Under the pieces are notes generated by a model. The model did no database searches. It was not told where the DNA came from and saw nothing but the letters and a program-made list of their open reading frames with translations. 64,000 bases of DNA from Gammaproteobacteria bacterium (lineage in GTDB: Bacteria; Pseudomonadota; Gammaproteobacteria; Pseudomonadales; JAUIET01): NCBI GenBank assembly GCA_030429735.1, contig JAUIET010000001.1:1-64000 (forward strand), given 5' to 3'. The position numbers were made by a program, and so were the translations under genes. Within the stretch, counting starts at the first letter, position 1; every line of letters starts with the position of its first letter. This document shows positions 1 to 8,872 of this stretch, piece by piece.

Positions 1-232
1 TACTCCGTTCGGTCATGTACTTGCATGTACACTCCCTCACTACGTCCCAACTTGCCTCGCCAGACGAAAAAAATCCTGCGCCAGGTAGTCTTACCTGGCT
101 ATCTAACTGCTACCTGTTTTCGCTGGCTTGGTACTCCGTTCGGTCATGTACTTGCATGTACACTCCCTCACTACGTCCCAACTTGCCTCGCCAGACGAAA
201 AAAGCCTGTGCCAGGCATGTTTACCTGGCTAT
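1..232. repeat. Tandem direct repeat, two copies, with terminator-like hairpins
   Basis: Positions 1-102 and 132-232 are two copies of the same unit (period 131 bases). The first 72 bases are identical; after that the copies diverge slightly. Copy 1 starts at the window edge, so there may be more copies upstream. Each unit begins with a near-palindrome (GTACTTGCATGTAC) and ends with an A-run followed by a GC-rich hairpin. Copy 1 has a perfect 8-bp stem, 80-87 pairing with 92-99. Copy 2 has GCCAGG (210-215) pairing with CCTGGC (224-229). Read on the minus strand the hairpins precede T-runs, which suits termination of rpoD transcription. The open frames crossing this region are not credible genes. 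The unit looks like a genome-dispersed intergenic repeat, but this is inference. Confidence 0.8.
198..216 (-). terminator. Candidate Rho-independent terminator after rpoD
   Basis: On the minus strand the sequence GCCTG-GCA-CAGGC is followed directly by six T residues, about 100 bases past the rpoD stop codon. The equivalent site in the upstream repeat copy (67-99) has a strong 8-bp hairpin and a seven-T run, giving a second, back-up terminator. Confidence 0.6.
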
Positions 233-312
233 TGTGCGACGCGCATTGTAATTCGGTTTTTGGTTTGTTTAAAGCGGCAAAAGTTGCCGCTATGGCCAAA
301 CGTGCTGCTTGT

Positions 313-2139
313 TTACTCGTCCAGGAAACTGCGCAGATGGTCTGAGCGGCTGGGGTGGCGTAGCTTGCGAAGGGCTTTCGCTTCTATTTGACGAATACGC
401 TCGCGGGTCACATCAAATTGTTTGCCGACTTCTTCCAGAGTGTGATCGGTATTCATATCAATACCGAAACGCATGCGCAGCACTTTCGCCTCTCTTGCGG
501 TCAAGCCAGCAAGCACGTCGCGGGTTGACTCCTCAAGACCAATGCCCGTAGCAGAATCCACCGGGGAAACAATTGTGTTGTCTTCAATAAAATCTCCCAG
601 ATGCGAATCTTCATCATCACCTATGGGCGTTTCCATGGAGATAGGTTCTTTGGCGATTTTCAGCACTTTGCGAACCTTATCTTCCGGCATTTCCATGCGC
701 TCGCCCAGCTCTTCCGGGGTGGGTTCACGACCCATTTCCTGCAACATTTGGCGGGATATTCGGTTCAGCTTGTTGATCGTTTCAATCATATGCACAGGAA
801 TTCGAATCGTGCGCGCCTGATCCGCTATGGAGCGGGTGATCGCCTGACGAATCCACCATGTGGCATAAGTTGAAAATTTGTAGCCACGTCGATACTCGAA
901 CTTATCAACCGCCTTCATCAAGCCGATGTTACCTTCCTGAATTAAATCCAGAAACTGCAGACCGCGATTCGTGTACTTCTTGGCAATAGAAATCACCAAA
1001 CGCAGGTTGGCCTCTACCATTTCTTTCTTGGCTCGACGCATACGTGCGTCACCCAACGACATACGACGATTAATTTCTTTTACGTCTGAAATCTCAAGAT
1101 CTGCTTCTTCAGAAATAATCACCAGGCGTTTTTGAGCACGCAGTAAATCCGGCTTAATTTTTTTGAGCTTGGGAGCAATTGACTTGTGTTTCTTGATCTG
1201 CGCGTCTATCCAGTCAAGATCGGTTTCACTGCCTTGAAAAGACTTGAGAAACTGACGACGATCCATATCCGCTTCGCGCACACACATGCGCATGATTGCT
1301 CGCTCCTGACGGCGAATCTCAGCAATTGCATCACGCACAATGTGAGCGAGCGGGTCAAGCTGCTTGGGCGTTAACTTGAAAAATTTAAACAGTTCGGCGC
1401 GCGCTGCGATTTCTTTCTGCGCCTCCTTACTTGAGCGCCCATGCTTCTCCAGCGCTTTGAGTGTTTTTTTGTGCTGCTTTAACAATGCGGCAAAGCGCTT
1501 CTTGGCCTCTTCCGGATCGGGGCCATTGTCTTTGGCGTCATCATCGTCGTCTTTGTCTTTGTTCTTGTTTTTCTCTGCATCAGCGGCTGAAATCTGATTT
1601 GCCGATGGCACATGCTCCATTGGGTCAAGATAGCCGGTCATAATATCGGCCAGCTTGCGCTCGCCGGCTTCATAGGCTGCGTATTCAGCCAACAAGCGAT
1701 CAACCGTGCCTGGAAACGCCGAGATAGCCGCCATCGACTCACGGATGCCCTCTTCAATGCGCTTGGCAATAACGATTTCACCTTCGCGCGTGAGCAGTTC
1801 TACAGTTCCCATTTCACGCATGTACATGCGCACAGGGTCAGTGGTGCGACCCACTTCCGTCTCAACAGCAGCCAATGCCGCTGCAGCTTCGGCGGCGGCA
1901 ATCTCATCGGCTGAGTCATCTTCATTAAGCAGCAGTTGATCCGCATCCGGTGCCTCTTCAAACACCTGAATACCAAGGTCATTGATCATCTGGATGATGT
2001 CTTCAACCTGATCCGGATCGGCTATGTCTTCCGGCAAGTGATCGTTGACTTCGGCGTACGTCAAAAAGCCCTGCTCTTTACCACGAGAAATCAGTTCACG
2101 AAGCCGCGATTTTTGGTTTGCTGCTGTTGTTGTTGCCAT
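313..2139 (-). CDS. rpoD: RNA polymerase primary sigma factor RpoD (sigma-70)
   Basis: Housekeeping sigma factor that directs RNA polymerase to vegetative promoters. The 608-residue product has the full domain order. Region 1.1 is at the N-terminus, and an acidic, Lys/Asp-rich non-conserved region lies around residues 175-215. Region 2 carries the core-binding and -10 recognition motifs ([40 protein letters not shown]). Region 3 follows, and region 4.2 ends the protein with a helix-turn-helix ([20 protein letters not shown]). Length is close to the E. coli protein (613). It is the last gene of the rpsU-yqeY-dnaG-rpoD macromolecular-synthesis group but is separated from dnaG by about 410 bases that include its own candidate promoter. 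The repeat terminators at 1-232 follow it. Identification is secure. Confidence 0.98.
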   Translation of the reverse strand: MATTTAANQKSRLRELISRGKEQGFLTYAEVNDHLPEDIADPDQVEDIIQMINDLGIQVFEEAPDADQLLLNEDDSADEIAAAEAAAALAAVETEVGRTTDPVRMYMREMGTVELLTREGEIVIAKRIEEGIRESMAAISAFPGTVDRLLAEYAAYEAGERKLADIMTGYLDPMEHVPSANQISAADAEKNKNKDKDDDDDAKDNGPDPEEAKKRFAALLKQHKKTLKALEKHGRSSKEAQKEIAARAELFKFFKLTPKQLDPLAHIVRDAIAEIRRQERAIMRMCVREADMDRRQFLKSFQGSETDLDWIDAQIKKHKSIAPKLKKIKPDLLRAQKRLVIISEEADLEISDVKEINRRMSLGDARMRRAKKEMVEANLRLVISIAKKYTNRGLQFLDLIQEGNIGLMKAVDKFEYRRGYKFSTYATWWIRQAITRSIADQARTIRIPVHMIETINKLNRISRQMLQEMGREPTPEELGERMEMPEDKVRKVLKIAKEPISMETPIGDDEDSHLGDFIEDNTIVSPVDSATGIGLEESTRDVLAGLTAREAKVLRMRFGIDMNTDHTLEEVGKQFDVTRERIRQIEAKALRKLRHPSRSDHLRSFLDE

Positions 2140-2552
2140 ACGCTACAGAGGTTCCGGAGATGTGCTGTACGCGCCCGTTTCAAATCCGGGTGAGTCGCGT
2201 TCGAACAGGCGCTGAAGTTAGCCCGCTATTATAAAGGATAAATCACTGAGACTTCTAGAGTTTTCACCACTTTGAGTGCTACGCCGGCGCGAACCTTTTA
2301 GATGAGGCTTGCCTCGCAAGAATCAAGGCGAAAAAGTCATAAACGGTCGATTAGCCTGCCATATCCACGAACGTGCGAAGCTCAAGCGTCACCAGCCTGG
2401 AAAACGCCGTGTGGTGCGGACTGGAAGGCGTACTTCGCCGTCCGTCGAGTACCTGGAAGGACTCACCGTATTTTATGGGCTCGCCCAAAAGCACTCGCTT
2501 TGCCCGCGGGGCCAGCTACTGGCGGTTGCAGCCATGGGTTCATGAATACCGC
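2140..2552. other. dnaG-rpoD intergenic region, hairpin-rich, no credible gene
   Basis: The 413 bases between the dnaG stop and the rpoD start hold no credible gene; the plus-strand frame at 2302-2685 has no recognisable motif and runs into dnaG antisense. Several short inverted repeats are visible: 2511-2523 (GCCAG-CTA-CTGGC), an imperfect stem around 2425-2445 (GGCG/CGCC core) and 2544-2562 (GAATAC/GTATTC) overlapping the dnaG stop. In E. coli the same gap contains a terminator and an RNase E cleavage site that lower rpoD expression relative to rpsU. The hairpins here may do the same, which is inference. Confidence 0.45.
2228..2233 (-). promoter_or_regulatory. Candidate rpoD -10 box
   Basis: On the minus strand the hexamer TATAAT, a perfect sigma-70 -10 box, lies about 90 bases upstream of the rpoD start. 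No good -35 is evident at 17 bases, so the call rests on the -10 alone. Confidence 0.4.
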
Positions 2553-4502
2553 TTACGTATTCGAACGCTGCGACAGCAGCTCTTTCAACTCCAGGCGCAG
2601 CTCGCCGGGTGCTTGCGCACCCTGGCGCTGGTATTGGTCTATTTGCAGCAGCAATTCGTCTAATCGATGTCTGCGCAACTGCTGACCAAGTCGGTCTATT
2701 GTGTCGATGAATCGTTGCTCGATGCTCTGCTCAAACGCTGTCTCGGCCTGACCGTCATGCTCCAGACTCTCCATCCCTTCGCGCAGAAGCTCTATTCCGC
2801 GGCCACACAGCTCGGTAAGCTTTTCACCCTCCTCCTGGCCATACCAATACCCCAGCAACATACCAGTAGACGAGTCTGGCCGCCGTTTTAGCAGCTCGAG
2901 CAGCTGGTGGAGTAGCTTGGCGTCGTTGTCATGTAAATTGCTGGCAAACTCGACACTTTCAACGTGCGCTATCAGCTGCGGTTTGTAAACCAAAAGCCCA
3001 ATAGCGACTTCCACCAGCGACATTGGCTCCGGCGGGCCCTGGCTGCGCAACGGGCGACGACGCACCGGTGCAACACTGGCCGCCATATCATAGTCGGCCG
3101 GCACATCCGGCTCGTCAGGGTCATCAAACATTGGCCGGGCGTCATAATAAGACTCCGCCGGCGCTGGCATTGTGTCTGGCAGGACTTGCCCGGAATCAGC
3201 TCGTGACAACTGCTCTACCGTAGCCTTGTCCAGTCCGGTTCTGGCGGCCAGTTCGCTTTGCAGAATACCTTTGAATGCGCTGGTTTGCAGTTTGTTGATT
3301 AACACCATCGCACGCTGGCTCATTGCTGCTTTGCCATCGGCTGTTGATGTATCCAGGCCAACAGCTGCCTGTGCGAACAAATACTCGGACAAGGGCTGAG
3401 CATTGGCAATTCGCTGGCGAAATTGCTCGCTGCCCTCCTCGCGCACCAGGCTGTCGGGGTCTTCGCCCTGCGGTAAAAACAGGAACTTCAGTTGCTGGCC
3501 ATCTTCGATTACAGGCAAACACACGTCCAGCGCGCGTCTGGCTGCGGCCGCACCTGCCTGATCGCCATCAAAACAGAACACCAACTCTTCGCAATGGCGA
3601 AACATGCGCTGCAAGTGCACAGCGCTGGTTGCAGTGCCCAGCGTCGCAACCGCATTGTCGATACCGTGCTGCGCCAAGGCAATGACGTCCATATAGCCTT
3701 CCACAATCAAAATCTGTTGCAGATGCTTATTGGCCTGGCGCGCCTCGTACAATCCATACAACTCACGGGATTTCTGGTAAATCGGTGTTTCCGGACTGTT
3801 CAGATACTTTGGTTTGTCGTCGCCCATCACGCGACCACCGAATGCGATTGTGCGTCCGCGGGAATCGCGAATAGGAAACATGATTCGATGGCGGAATCGA
3901 TCGTACAAGCGGTGCTTGCCGCCGCCGGCATCCCGATGAATCAGCATGCCGGCTTCCAGCAACAGTTCCAGCGACTGCTTGTCACTCTCAAAATGCTTGA
4001 GCAGGTTGTCCCAACCCGGCGGTACGAGGCCGAGGCCAAATTTCTGTACGATAGCAGCGCTCAGACCTCGGTCCTTCAAGTACGCAACGGCCCCCTTACC
4101 GGCCGGGTGGCTGCGTAATAGCTGCCGATAAAACTCGTCGCTTTGTTCCATCACTGCGTATAAGTCGCGCTTGCGCCGGCCCTGCTGCTCGTCTTCGCGA
4201 CTCTCTTGCGGTATCGACAGACCATACTTTGACGCAAGTTGCTCGATAGCAACGCGGAAATCCAGCCGCTCGTACTCCATCAAAAAGCCCAGGGCGTTAC
4301 CGCTGGCCCCACAGCCAAAGCAGTAATAGAACTGCTTTTCCGGCTGAACGCTGAAAGAAGGCGTTTTTTCGTCGTGGAACGGACAACAGGCCATAAAGTT
4401 GCGGCCTGACTTTTTCAGTGTGACGCGCGAATCTATCAGGTCGACAATGTCGGCGCGATCGAGTAATTCGTCTATAAATGTCTGTGGAATTCGCCCGGCC
4501 AT
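2553..4502 (-). CDS. dnaG: DNA primase DnaG
   Basis: Synthesises RNA primers at the replication fork. The N-terminal CHC2 zinc domain is visible (CCPFHDEKTPSFSV, then YYCFGCGASG). It is followed by the catalytic core with the TOPRIM signature ILIVEGYMDVIAL and acidic motif CFDGDQAG, and a C-terminal DnaB-interaction helicase-binding region. The start chosen is the Met of MAGRIPQTFIDELL, because the family begins there; the open frame continues 20 residues upstream with no family similarity and would overlap yqeY. This gives 649 residues, near the family norm. The gene sits 19 bases after yqeY in the rpsU operon. Confidence 0.97.
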   Translation of the reverse strand: MAGRIPQTFIDELLDRADIVDLIDSRVTLKKSGRNFMACCPFHDEKTPSFSVQPEKQFYYCFGCGASGNALGFLMEYERLDFRVAIEQLASKYGLSIPQESREDEQQGRRKRDLYAVMEQSDEFYRQLLRSHPAGKGAVAYLKDRGLSAAIVQKFGLGLVPPGWDNLLKHFESDKQSLELLLEAGMLIHRDAGGGKHRLYDRFRHRIMFPIRDSRGRTIAFGGRVMGDDKPKYLNSPETPIYQKSRELYGLYEARQANKHLQQILIVEGYMDVIALAQHGIDNAVATLGTATSAVHLQRMFRHCEELVFCFDGDQAGAAAARRALDVCLPVIEDGQQLKFLFLPQGEDPDSLVREEGSEQFRQRIANAQPLSEYLFAQAAVGLDTSTADGKAAMSQRAMVLINKLQTSAFKGILQSELAARTGLDKATVEQLSRADSGQVLPDTMPAPAESYYDARPMFDDPDEPDVPADYDMAASVAPVRRRPLRSQGPPEPMSLVEVAIGLLVYKPQLIAHVESVEFASNLHDNDAKLLHQLLELLKRRPDSSTGMLLGYWYGQEEGEKLTELCGRGIELLREGMESLEHDGQAETAFEQSIEQRFIDTIDRLGQQLRRHRLDELLLQIDQYQRQGAQAPGELRLELKELLSQRSNT

Positions 4503-4521
4503 GCGCCGAGTATAACCGCGC

Positions 4522-4977
4522 TTAGCTGTTAAGCGCTGCCTTGATTTGCTGGCTGACAGCACCCATATCCGCCTTACCCTGCAACTGCGGCTTGAGCACG
4601 CCCATTACTTTACCCATGTCACGCATTGATTCGGCGCCAGTGCTGGCGATGGCCTGCTGAATGAGTTGGTCGATCTCGTCTTGTGACAGCGCTTGCGGCA
4701 GAAACTCCTCAATAACCAGCACTTCGGCTTCTTCGATATCGGCCAGGTCTTTTCGATCACCTTTTAAAAACTGCTCAATCGAGTCTCGCCGCTGCTTGCG
4801 CATTTTATCCAGAATAGCGAGCACACGGCTGTCGTCGAGCTCAATGCGCTCGTCGACTTCAATGCGTTTTATCTCGGCCTGAATCAGCCGGATCGTGCCC
4901 AGGCGCTGCTTGGCTTTCTCGCGCATGGCCGACTTCATTTCATCGGTCAGACGCTGCTTCAGCGTGGTCTCGGTCAC
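4522..4977 (-). CDS. yqeY: YqeY/GatB-related domain protein
   Basis: Small 151-residue protein of the YqeY family, which resembles the C-terminal tRNA-binding domain of the GatB amidotransferase subunit. Visible hallmarks are the N-terminal TLKQRLTDEMKSAMREK helix and the C-terminal stretch MGKVMGVLKPQLQGKADM. The family often lies between rpsU and dnaG, as here, 38 bases after rpsU and 19 before dnaG. Its exact role is unproven; a tRNA or translation-related function is inferred from the domain only. Confidence 0.92.
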   Translation of the reverse strand: MTETTLKQRLTDEMKSAMREKAKQRLGTIRLIQAEIKRIEVDERIELDDSRVLAILDKMRKQRRDSIEQFLKGDRKDLADIEEAEVLVIEEFLPQALSQDEIDQLIQQAIASTGAESMRDMGKVMGVLKPQLQGKADMGAVSQQIKAALNS

Positions 4978-5015
4978 GGGTGAATCGCTGTTATCTACCA
5001 GTTCGCGGTGGGCGA

Positions 5016-5231
5016 CTAGTAGAGGCGGGTTTGCTTGCGGTTTTCGCGCTGAACCTTCTTCGCATGGCGTTTTACAGCAGCAGCTGCCTTACGCTTTCGA
5101 ACGGAAGTAGGCTTTTCATAAAATTCGCGGCGACGTACTTCGGCGAGTACTCCGGCCTTTTCGCAGGAGCGCTTGAAACGACGCAGGGCGAAATCAAACG
5201 GTTCATTGTCTTTAAGCTTAACGCTGGGCAT
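5016..5231 (-). CDS. rpsU: 30S ribosomal protein S21
   Basis: A 71-residue, very basic protein with the S21 signature ([20 protein letters not shown] and a C-terminal Arg/Lys-rich tail ending QTRLY). S21 is a small-subunit protein needed for initiation. It is the first gene of the rpsU-yqeY-dnaG-rpoD operon, with a Shine-Dalgarno-like AGGA five bases before the ATG and a well-formed promoter at 5269-5297. Confidence 0.98.
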   Translation of the reverse strand: MPSVKLKDNEPFDFALRRFKRSCEKAGVLAEVRRREFYEKPTSVRKRKAAAAVKRHAKKVQRENRKQTRLY

Positions 5232-5268
5232 TGGATTCCTGTAAGAGGTTGATTTTCAGCGGGCCGGC

Positions 5269-5297
5269 ATTCTACCTCTGTATCAGGTAAAATGCAA
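5269..5297 (-). promoter_or_regulatory. Sigma-70 promoter of the rpsU operon
   Basis: On the minus strand TTGCAT (-35, plus coordinates 5292-5297) is separated by exactly 17 bases from TAGAAT (-10, 5269-5274), about 38 bases upstream of the rpsU start. This is the best promoter match in the window by eye. Confidence 0.65.
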
Positions 5298-5327
5298 AGC
5301 AGGCATTTCTTTAATGGTAGCAACAAC

Positions 5328-6368
5328 ATGCGTGTTCTGGGTATTGAAACCTCCTGCGATGAAACCGGCGTGGCGGTATACGACAGCAAGCAGGGCTTGT
5401 TGGCCCATGCGCTGCACAGCCAGGTGGATTTGCACGTTGACTTTGGCGGCGTGGTCCCAGAACTCGCCTCCCGCGATCATGTTCGCAAATTGCTCCCGCT
5501 GGTCAAGAAAGTGCTGGCCGACAGCGATAGTGATCAAAATTCCATCGATGGCATTGCGTTTACACAAGGGCCGGGGCTGGCGGGTGCTCTGCTGGTGGGC
5601 GCAGCATTTGCACAATCGCTAGCCTACGGCTGGAATTGCAAAAGCATAGGCGTGCATCATATGGAAGGTCATCTGCTGGCCCCAATGCTGGAAGAAAATG
5701 CACCTTCACCACCATTCGTTGCGCTACTCGTGTCTGGCGGTCATACCCAGCTTGTCCAGGTCAGGGACGTGGGCGATTACGAAATTTTGGGCGAGTCATT
5801 AGACGACGCTGCGGGCGAAGCCTTTGATAAAGTGGCCAAAATGTTGAGCCTGCCCTACCCCGGCGGACCGGCAGTTGCTCAACTTGCCGAGCACGGCGAA
5901 CCCGGGCGCTACGATTTCCCTCGCCCGATGGTGAACCGCCCCGGCCTTGACTTCAGTTTCAGCGGCCTGAAGACCTATGTGCTCAACACCGTACAAACCG
6001 AGCTCAACGAAAGCGGGGATTTAAGCGAGCAATGCAAGGCCAACATAGCACTTGCCTTCCAAACTGCAGTGGTCGACACCTTACGCATCAAGTGCCTTCG
6101 AGCCCTCAAACAAACCGGCTTTAATACCTTATTATTGTCCGGCGGCGTGAGCGCCAACCGCGCTTTGCGCAGCGCCATGGCGGCCAGTGCCGAGCAGGAG
6201 GGCTACCAGGTGTATTATCCGCGCCACGAATTCTGCACCGACAATGGTGCGATGATTGCGTACGCCGGCTGTACACGGCTACTGCGCGGTGAACACAACG
6301 ATATGACGTTTTCCGTTAAGCCACGCTGGCCCATGCACACCTTAGCCGGCAATCCGAGTTCGTTGTAA
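5328..6368 (+). CDS. tsaD: tRNA threonylcarbamoyladenosine synthase subunit TsaD
   Basis: Catalytic subunit that transfers the threonylcarbamoyl group to A37 of ANN-decoding tRNAs, working with TsaB, TsaC and TsaE. The ASKHA-fold signatures are present: [19 protein letters not shown] at the N-terminus, the iron-binding HHMEGH motif, SGGHTQLV, and [14 protein letters not shown]. The start chosen is the Met of MRVLGIE (346 residues), since the family starts there; the open frame extends 12 residues further upstream. It is divergent from rpsU, as in E. coli and Pseudomonas, and overlaps folB by one base (TAATG). Confidence 0.97.
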   Translation: MRVLGIETSCDETGVAVYDSKQGLLAHALHSQVDLHVDFGGVVPELASRDHVRKLLPLVKKVLADSDSDQNSIDGIAFTQGPGLAGALLVGAAFAQSLAYGWNCKSIGVHHMEGHLLAPMLEENAPSPPFVALLVSGGHTQLVQVRDVGDYEILGESLDDAAGEAFDKVAKMLSLPYPGGPAVAQLAEHGEPGRYDFPRPMVNRPGLDFSFSGLKTYVLNTVQTELNESGDLSEQCKANIALAFQTAVVDTLRIKCLRALKQTGFNTLLLSGGVSANRALRSAMAASAEQEGYQVYYPRHEFCTDNGAMIAYAGCTRLLRGEHNDMTFSVKPRWPMHTLAGNPSSL

Positions 6369-6730
6369 TGCAAGACACTATTGTTATCCGGCAATTACAG
6401 GCCGACACTTTGATTGGCGTGTACGACTGGGAGCAGTCTGTGCGCCAAACCGTCTTGATTGATATTGAGCTTCGCTACAACATGCAAAAGGCCGCGCACA
6501 GCGACGACCTGGCGGCGGCGGTAGATTACAAAACCCTGTGCGACCGGGTTATTGAACATGCGGAATCGGTGCATTTACAACTGATTGAAGCGCTAGCTGA
6601 ACAATTGGCCAAGCTGTGCCTGAACGAATTTGCTATTGAGTCTTGCCGAATCAGCGTGCACAAGCCAGCCGCTATAGCGGCCGCCAGGGACGTTGTTGTT
6701 ACTATTGAGCGGTCTCAGGTCACACGCTGA
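6368..6730 (+). CDS. folB: Dihydroneopterin aldolase FolB
   Basis: Tetrahydrofolate pathway enzyme converting dihydroneopterin to 6-hydroxymethyl-dihydropterin and glycolaldehyde. The 120-residue product matches the family in length and in motifs: IGVYDWEQSVRQTVLIDIEL near the N-terminus, DYKTLCDRVI, and a C-terminal SVHKPAAI segment. The start overlaps the tsaD stop by one base, indicating translational coupling. Its last 11 bases overlap the end of the convergent pteridine-reductase gene. From memory, Pseudomonas has plsY between tsaD and folB; here it is absent. Confidence 0.95.
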   Translation: MQDTIVIRQLQADTLIGVYDWEQSVRQTVLIDIELRYNMQKAAHSDDLAAAVDYKTLCDRVIEHAESVHLQLIEALAEQLAKLCLNEFAIESCRISVHKPAAIAAARDVVVTIERSQVTR

Positions 6731-7484
6731 TCGAGCGCCCGCCGTCGACATTGATCACCTCACCGGTGACGTACGGCGCGTGCAAGGCAAGAAAAACCAC
6801 GGCGCTGGCAATGTCGCGCGGCTTACCCAAATCTTGCAGGGGAATCTTGTCAAGAATGGCCTGCTTGTTCTGTTCAGAGAACTCATCCTCATTGCCATCC
6901 GGCCAAAGAACTGCGCCAGGGGAAACCGCGTTAACACGCACGTGTGGGGCCATCTCAAGCGCCAGTGACCGGGTTATGCTGAGCAAGCCGGCCTTACTCG
7001 CACAATAGGCCGAGTAGTTTTTCAGCGGGTAGCGCGCATGTACGTCCGCTATGTTCACAATAGAACCCGCGTTTTCACGAAGCAGAGAATGCAATGCCTG
7101 GGCAAGGAAATACGGTGCTTCGGTATTGACGCTGTGCATATTTTGCCAGTGTTGCTGATCGGTAGCAGCAAGCGTGCGACTGTCGAACGCAGATGCATTG
7201 TTGACCAGAAGGCTAAGGTCATCCGCCAAAATAGCGGCGCGTTCCGCCAGGCCTTGCAGTTCGGCATGATCTCGCAAATCCGCCTGCAACAAAATGGCGC
7301 TGTCCGCACGATTCTTATTCAGCGAGTCAGCAAGCGCATTCGCCTGGTGCGCTGAACGGCCGTAATGGATAATCAAATTCAGGCCAGCCTGGTGCAGAGT
7401 GCGACAAATCTCGGCGCCAATACGTTGCGCCCCGCCGGTCACCAGTGCGGTTCCAGTGGTATGTTGAGGAACTGTTTCAGGCAT
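6720..7484 (-). CDS. Short-chain dehydrogenase, pteridine reductase type (FolM-like)
   Basis: A 254-residue NADPH-dependent short-chain dehydrogenase. The cofactor loop reads TGGAQRIG, which fits the TGxxxRxG variant typical of pteridine reductases and FolM dihydromonapterin reductase rather than the usual TGxxxGxG. Other motifs are NNASAF, the catalytic Tyr-Lys pair in [11 protein letters not shown], and the C-terminal ITGE-like [12 protein letters not shown]. The substrate is likely a dihydropterin, supported by the neighbouring folB. It is downstream of cca with an 8-base overlap. Whether it acts as FolM or as a broader pteridine reductase cannot be told from sequence. Confidence 0.85.
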   Translation of the reverse strand: MPETVPQHTTGTALVTGGAQRIGAEICRTLHQAGLNLIIHYGRSAHQANALADSLNKNRADSAILLQADLRDHAELQGLAERAAILADDLSLLVNNASAFDSRTLAATDQQHWQNMHSVNTEAPYFLAQALHSLLRENAGSIVNIADVHARYPLKNYSAYCASKAGLLSITRSLALEMAPHVRVNAVSPGAVLWPDGNEDEFSEQNKQAILDKIPLQDLGKPRDIASAVVFLALHAPYVTGEVINVDGGRSISV

Positions 7485-8718
7485 TGGTGTTTTCCCTGTG
7501 TTGTTGAATGAATTGTTGCAAGCGTTTTAAACGCTCAGCTGAAATAGCCTCTCCCAGCGCTAGTCCGGTTAAACCTTGCTTTTGCAAATCAGCCACCTCA
7601 ACACGAGCACAGCTCTGTAAAGCAGACATCAAGTAATCTGCCTGCGGATAGTCTCGCTGCTCAAACCCTTTCCGACCACGTGCGTCAGCCTTACAGGCCA
7701 GCACAAATTCCTTTAGCCACTCAGGGCGGCGAAAACAGTCCAGGCGCTGGAACAGGCGCAACAGTGATTTGGCGTTCAGCTCCAAAGCCCTGTGGCTGTG
7801 CAAATGCCACTCGCCCACCAAGGCCGCCAATCGAGCAAAGTCGGCAGGCACTTTCAGGCGCTTGGACACACTGTCTGCAAGACGCGCAGAACGGCGTTCG
7901 TGGCCGATATGCCGAGGCCATTCGCTTTTCGGTGTTGTACCTTTGCCCAGATCGTGTAACAGGCAGGCATACCGCGCGGCAGGCGAAAGGTCCAGCGCGG
8001 CCGCCTGCTGCAGTACCATTAATAAATGAACACCGGTATCAACTTCGGGATGATACTGTTCGGTCTGTGGCACGCCAAACAAGGCATCAACTTCTGGCAG
8101 CACGGTTTTCAGTGCGCCCGCTTCTCGCAATGTACTAATGAATATGTCGGGCCTGGCGCTGCACAAGGCCTTGTGCAGCTCCTGCCAGACACGCTCGGCG
8201 ACCAAGGTATCCAGTTCGCCACTGTCAGCCATAGAGCGCATTAACGCCATGGTTTCTGGTGCAACCTGAAACCCCAGCGACGCATAGCGCGCCGCAAACC
8301 GCGCCACTCTAAGCACGCGCAGGGGGTCTTCCACAAATGCGTCGGATACGTGCCGTAATATTCTTGCCTCTATATCGGCGAGCCCGCCATACGGGTCAAT
8401 ATAATTGCCGTGAGCGTCCTGGGCAATCGCATTGATGGTCAGATCGCGGCGTAACAAGTCGTCTTCCAGGCTGACATCCGCTGAGGCGTCGCACACGAAA
8501 CCCTTGTAGCCCTTGCCTGCCTTTCGCTCGATGCGCGCCAGTGCATATTCTTCTTTGCTCTCGGGGTGCAGAAAAACCGGGAAGTCACTGCCGACCTGCT
8601 GAAACCCCTGCGCCAACATTTGCGCAGGCGTGGCACCCACAACCACCCAGTCTCTGTCTTTGACAGGCAACTCGAGTAGTTGATCACGAACGGCACCGCC
8701 GACCAGGTAAGATTGCAT
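7477..8718 (-). CDS. cca: CCA-adding tRNA nucleotidyltransferase (multifunctional Cca)
   Basis: Adds or repairs the 3'-terminal CCA of tRNAs. The N-terminal class II nucleotidyltransferase motif is clear ([12 protein letters not shown], then the metal-binding DRD of KDRDWVVVG). Next come the [10 protein letters not shown] segment and [11 protein letters not shown]. The C-terminal half has an HD phosphohydrolase domain ([11 protein letters not shown]), which marks the gammaproteobacterial multifunctional type. The 413-residue length matches E. coli Cca (412). Confidence 0.96.
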   Translation of the reverse strand: MQSYLVGGAVRDQLLELPVKDRDWVVVGATPAQMLAQGFQQVGSDFPVFLHPESKEEYALARIERKAGKGYKGFVCDASADVSLEDDLLRRDLTINAIAQDAHGNYIDPYGGLADIEARILRHVSDAFVEDPLRVLRVARFAARYASLGFQVAPETMALMRSMADSGELDTLVAERVWQELHKALCSARPDIFISTLREAGALKTVLPEVDALFGVPQTEQYHPEVDTGVHLLMVLQQAAALDLSPAARYACLLHDLGKGTTPKSEWPRHIGHERRSARLADSVSKRLKVPADFARLAALVGEWHLHSHRALELNAKSLLRLFQRLDCFRRPEWLKEFVLACKADARGRKGFEQRDYPQADYLMSALQSCARVEVADLQKQGLTGLALGEAISAERLKRLQQFIQQHRENTNA

Positions 8719-8810
8719 CGCTTATATCTCTGACTTGAATAGCACTTGATAAATCGTTGAGACCGGCTTTTACAAAAACCCGTTTACTAACTGCCATTCA
8801 CTTCTGGTAA

Positions 8811-8829
8811 GCCTGCTAGTCTAGCAGGC
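8811..8829. terminator. Perfect 8-bp hairpin between cca and spoVR
   Basis: GCCTGCTA (8811-8818) and TAGCAGGC (8822-8829) form a perfect stem with a three-base loop. It lies about 45 bases beyond the spoVR stop in the gap before cca. There is no T-run on either side, so it is only a possible 3'-end stabiliser or terminator for the prkA-yeaH-spoVR transcript. Confidence 0.35.
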
Positions 8830-8872
8830 CCTGCCAGCAACAAGAATCACAAGAATCGATGGTATATATAGC

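Noticed and set aside
15-391. Short plus-strand reading frames across the tandem repeat
   Set aside because: They read the same repeat unit in several frames, show no start signal or family motif and overlap the rpoD terminator and the rpoD end.
2302-2685. 127-residue plus-strand frame in the dnaG-rpoD gap
   Set aside because: No recognisable motif, overlaps dnaG antisense, and other frames over the same bases are equally open; compositional artefact.
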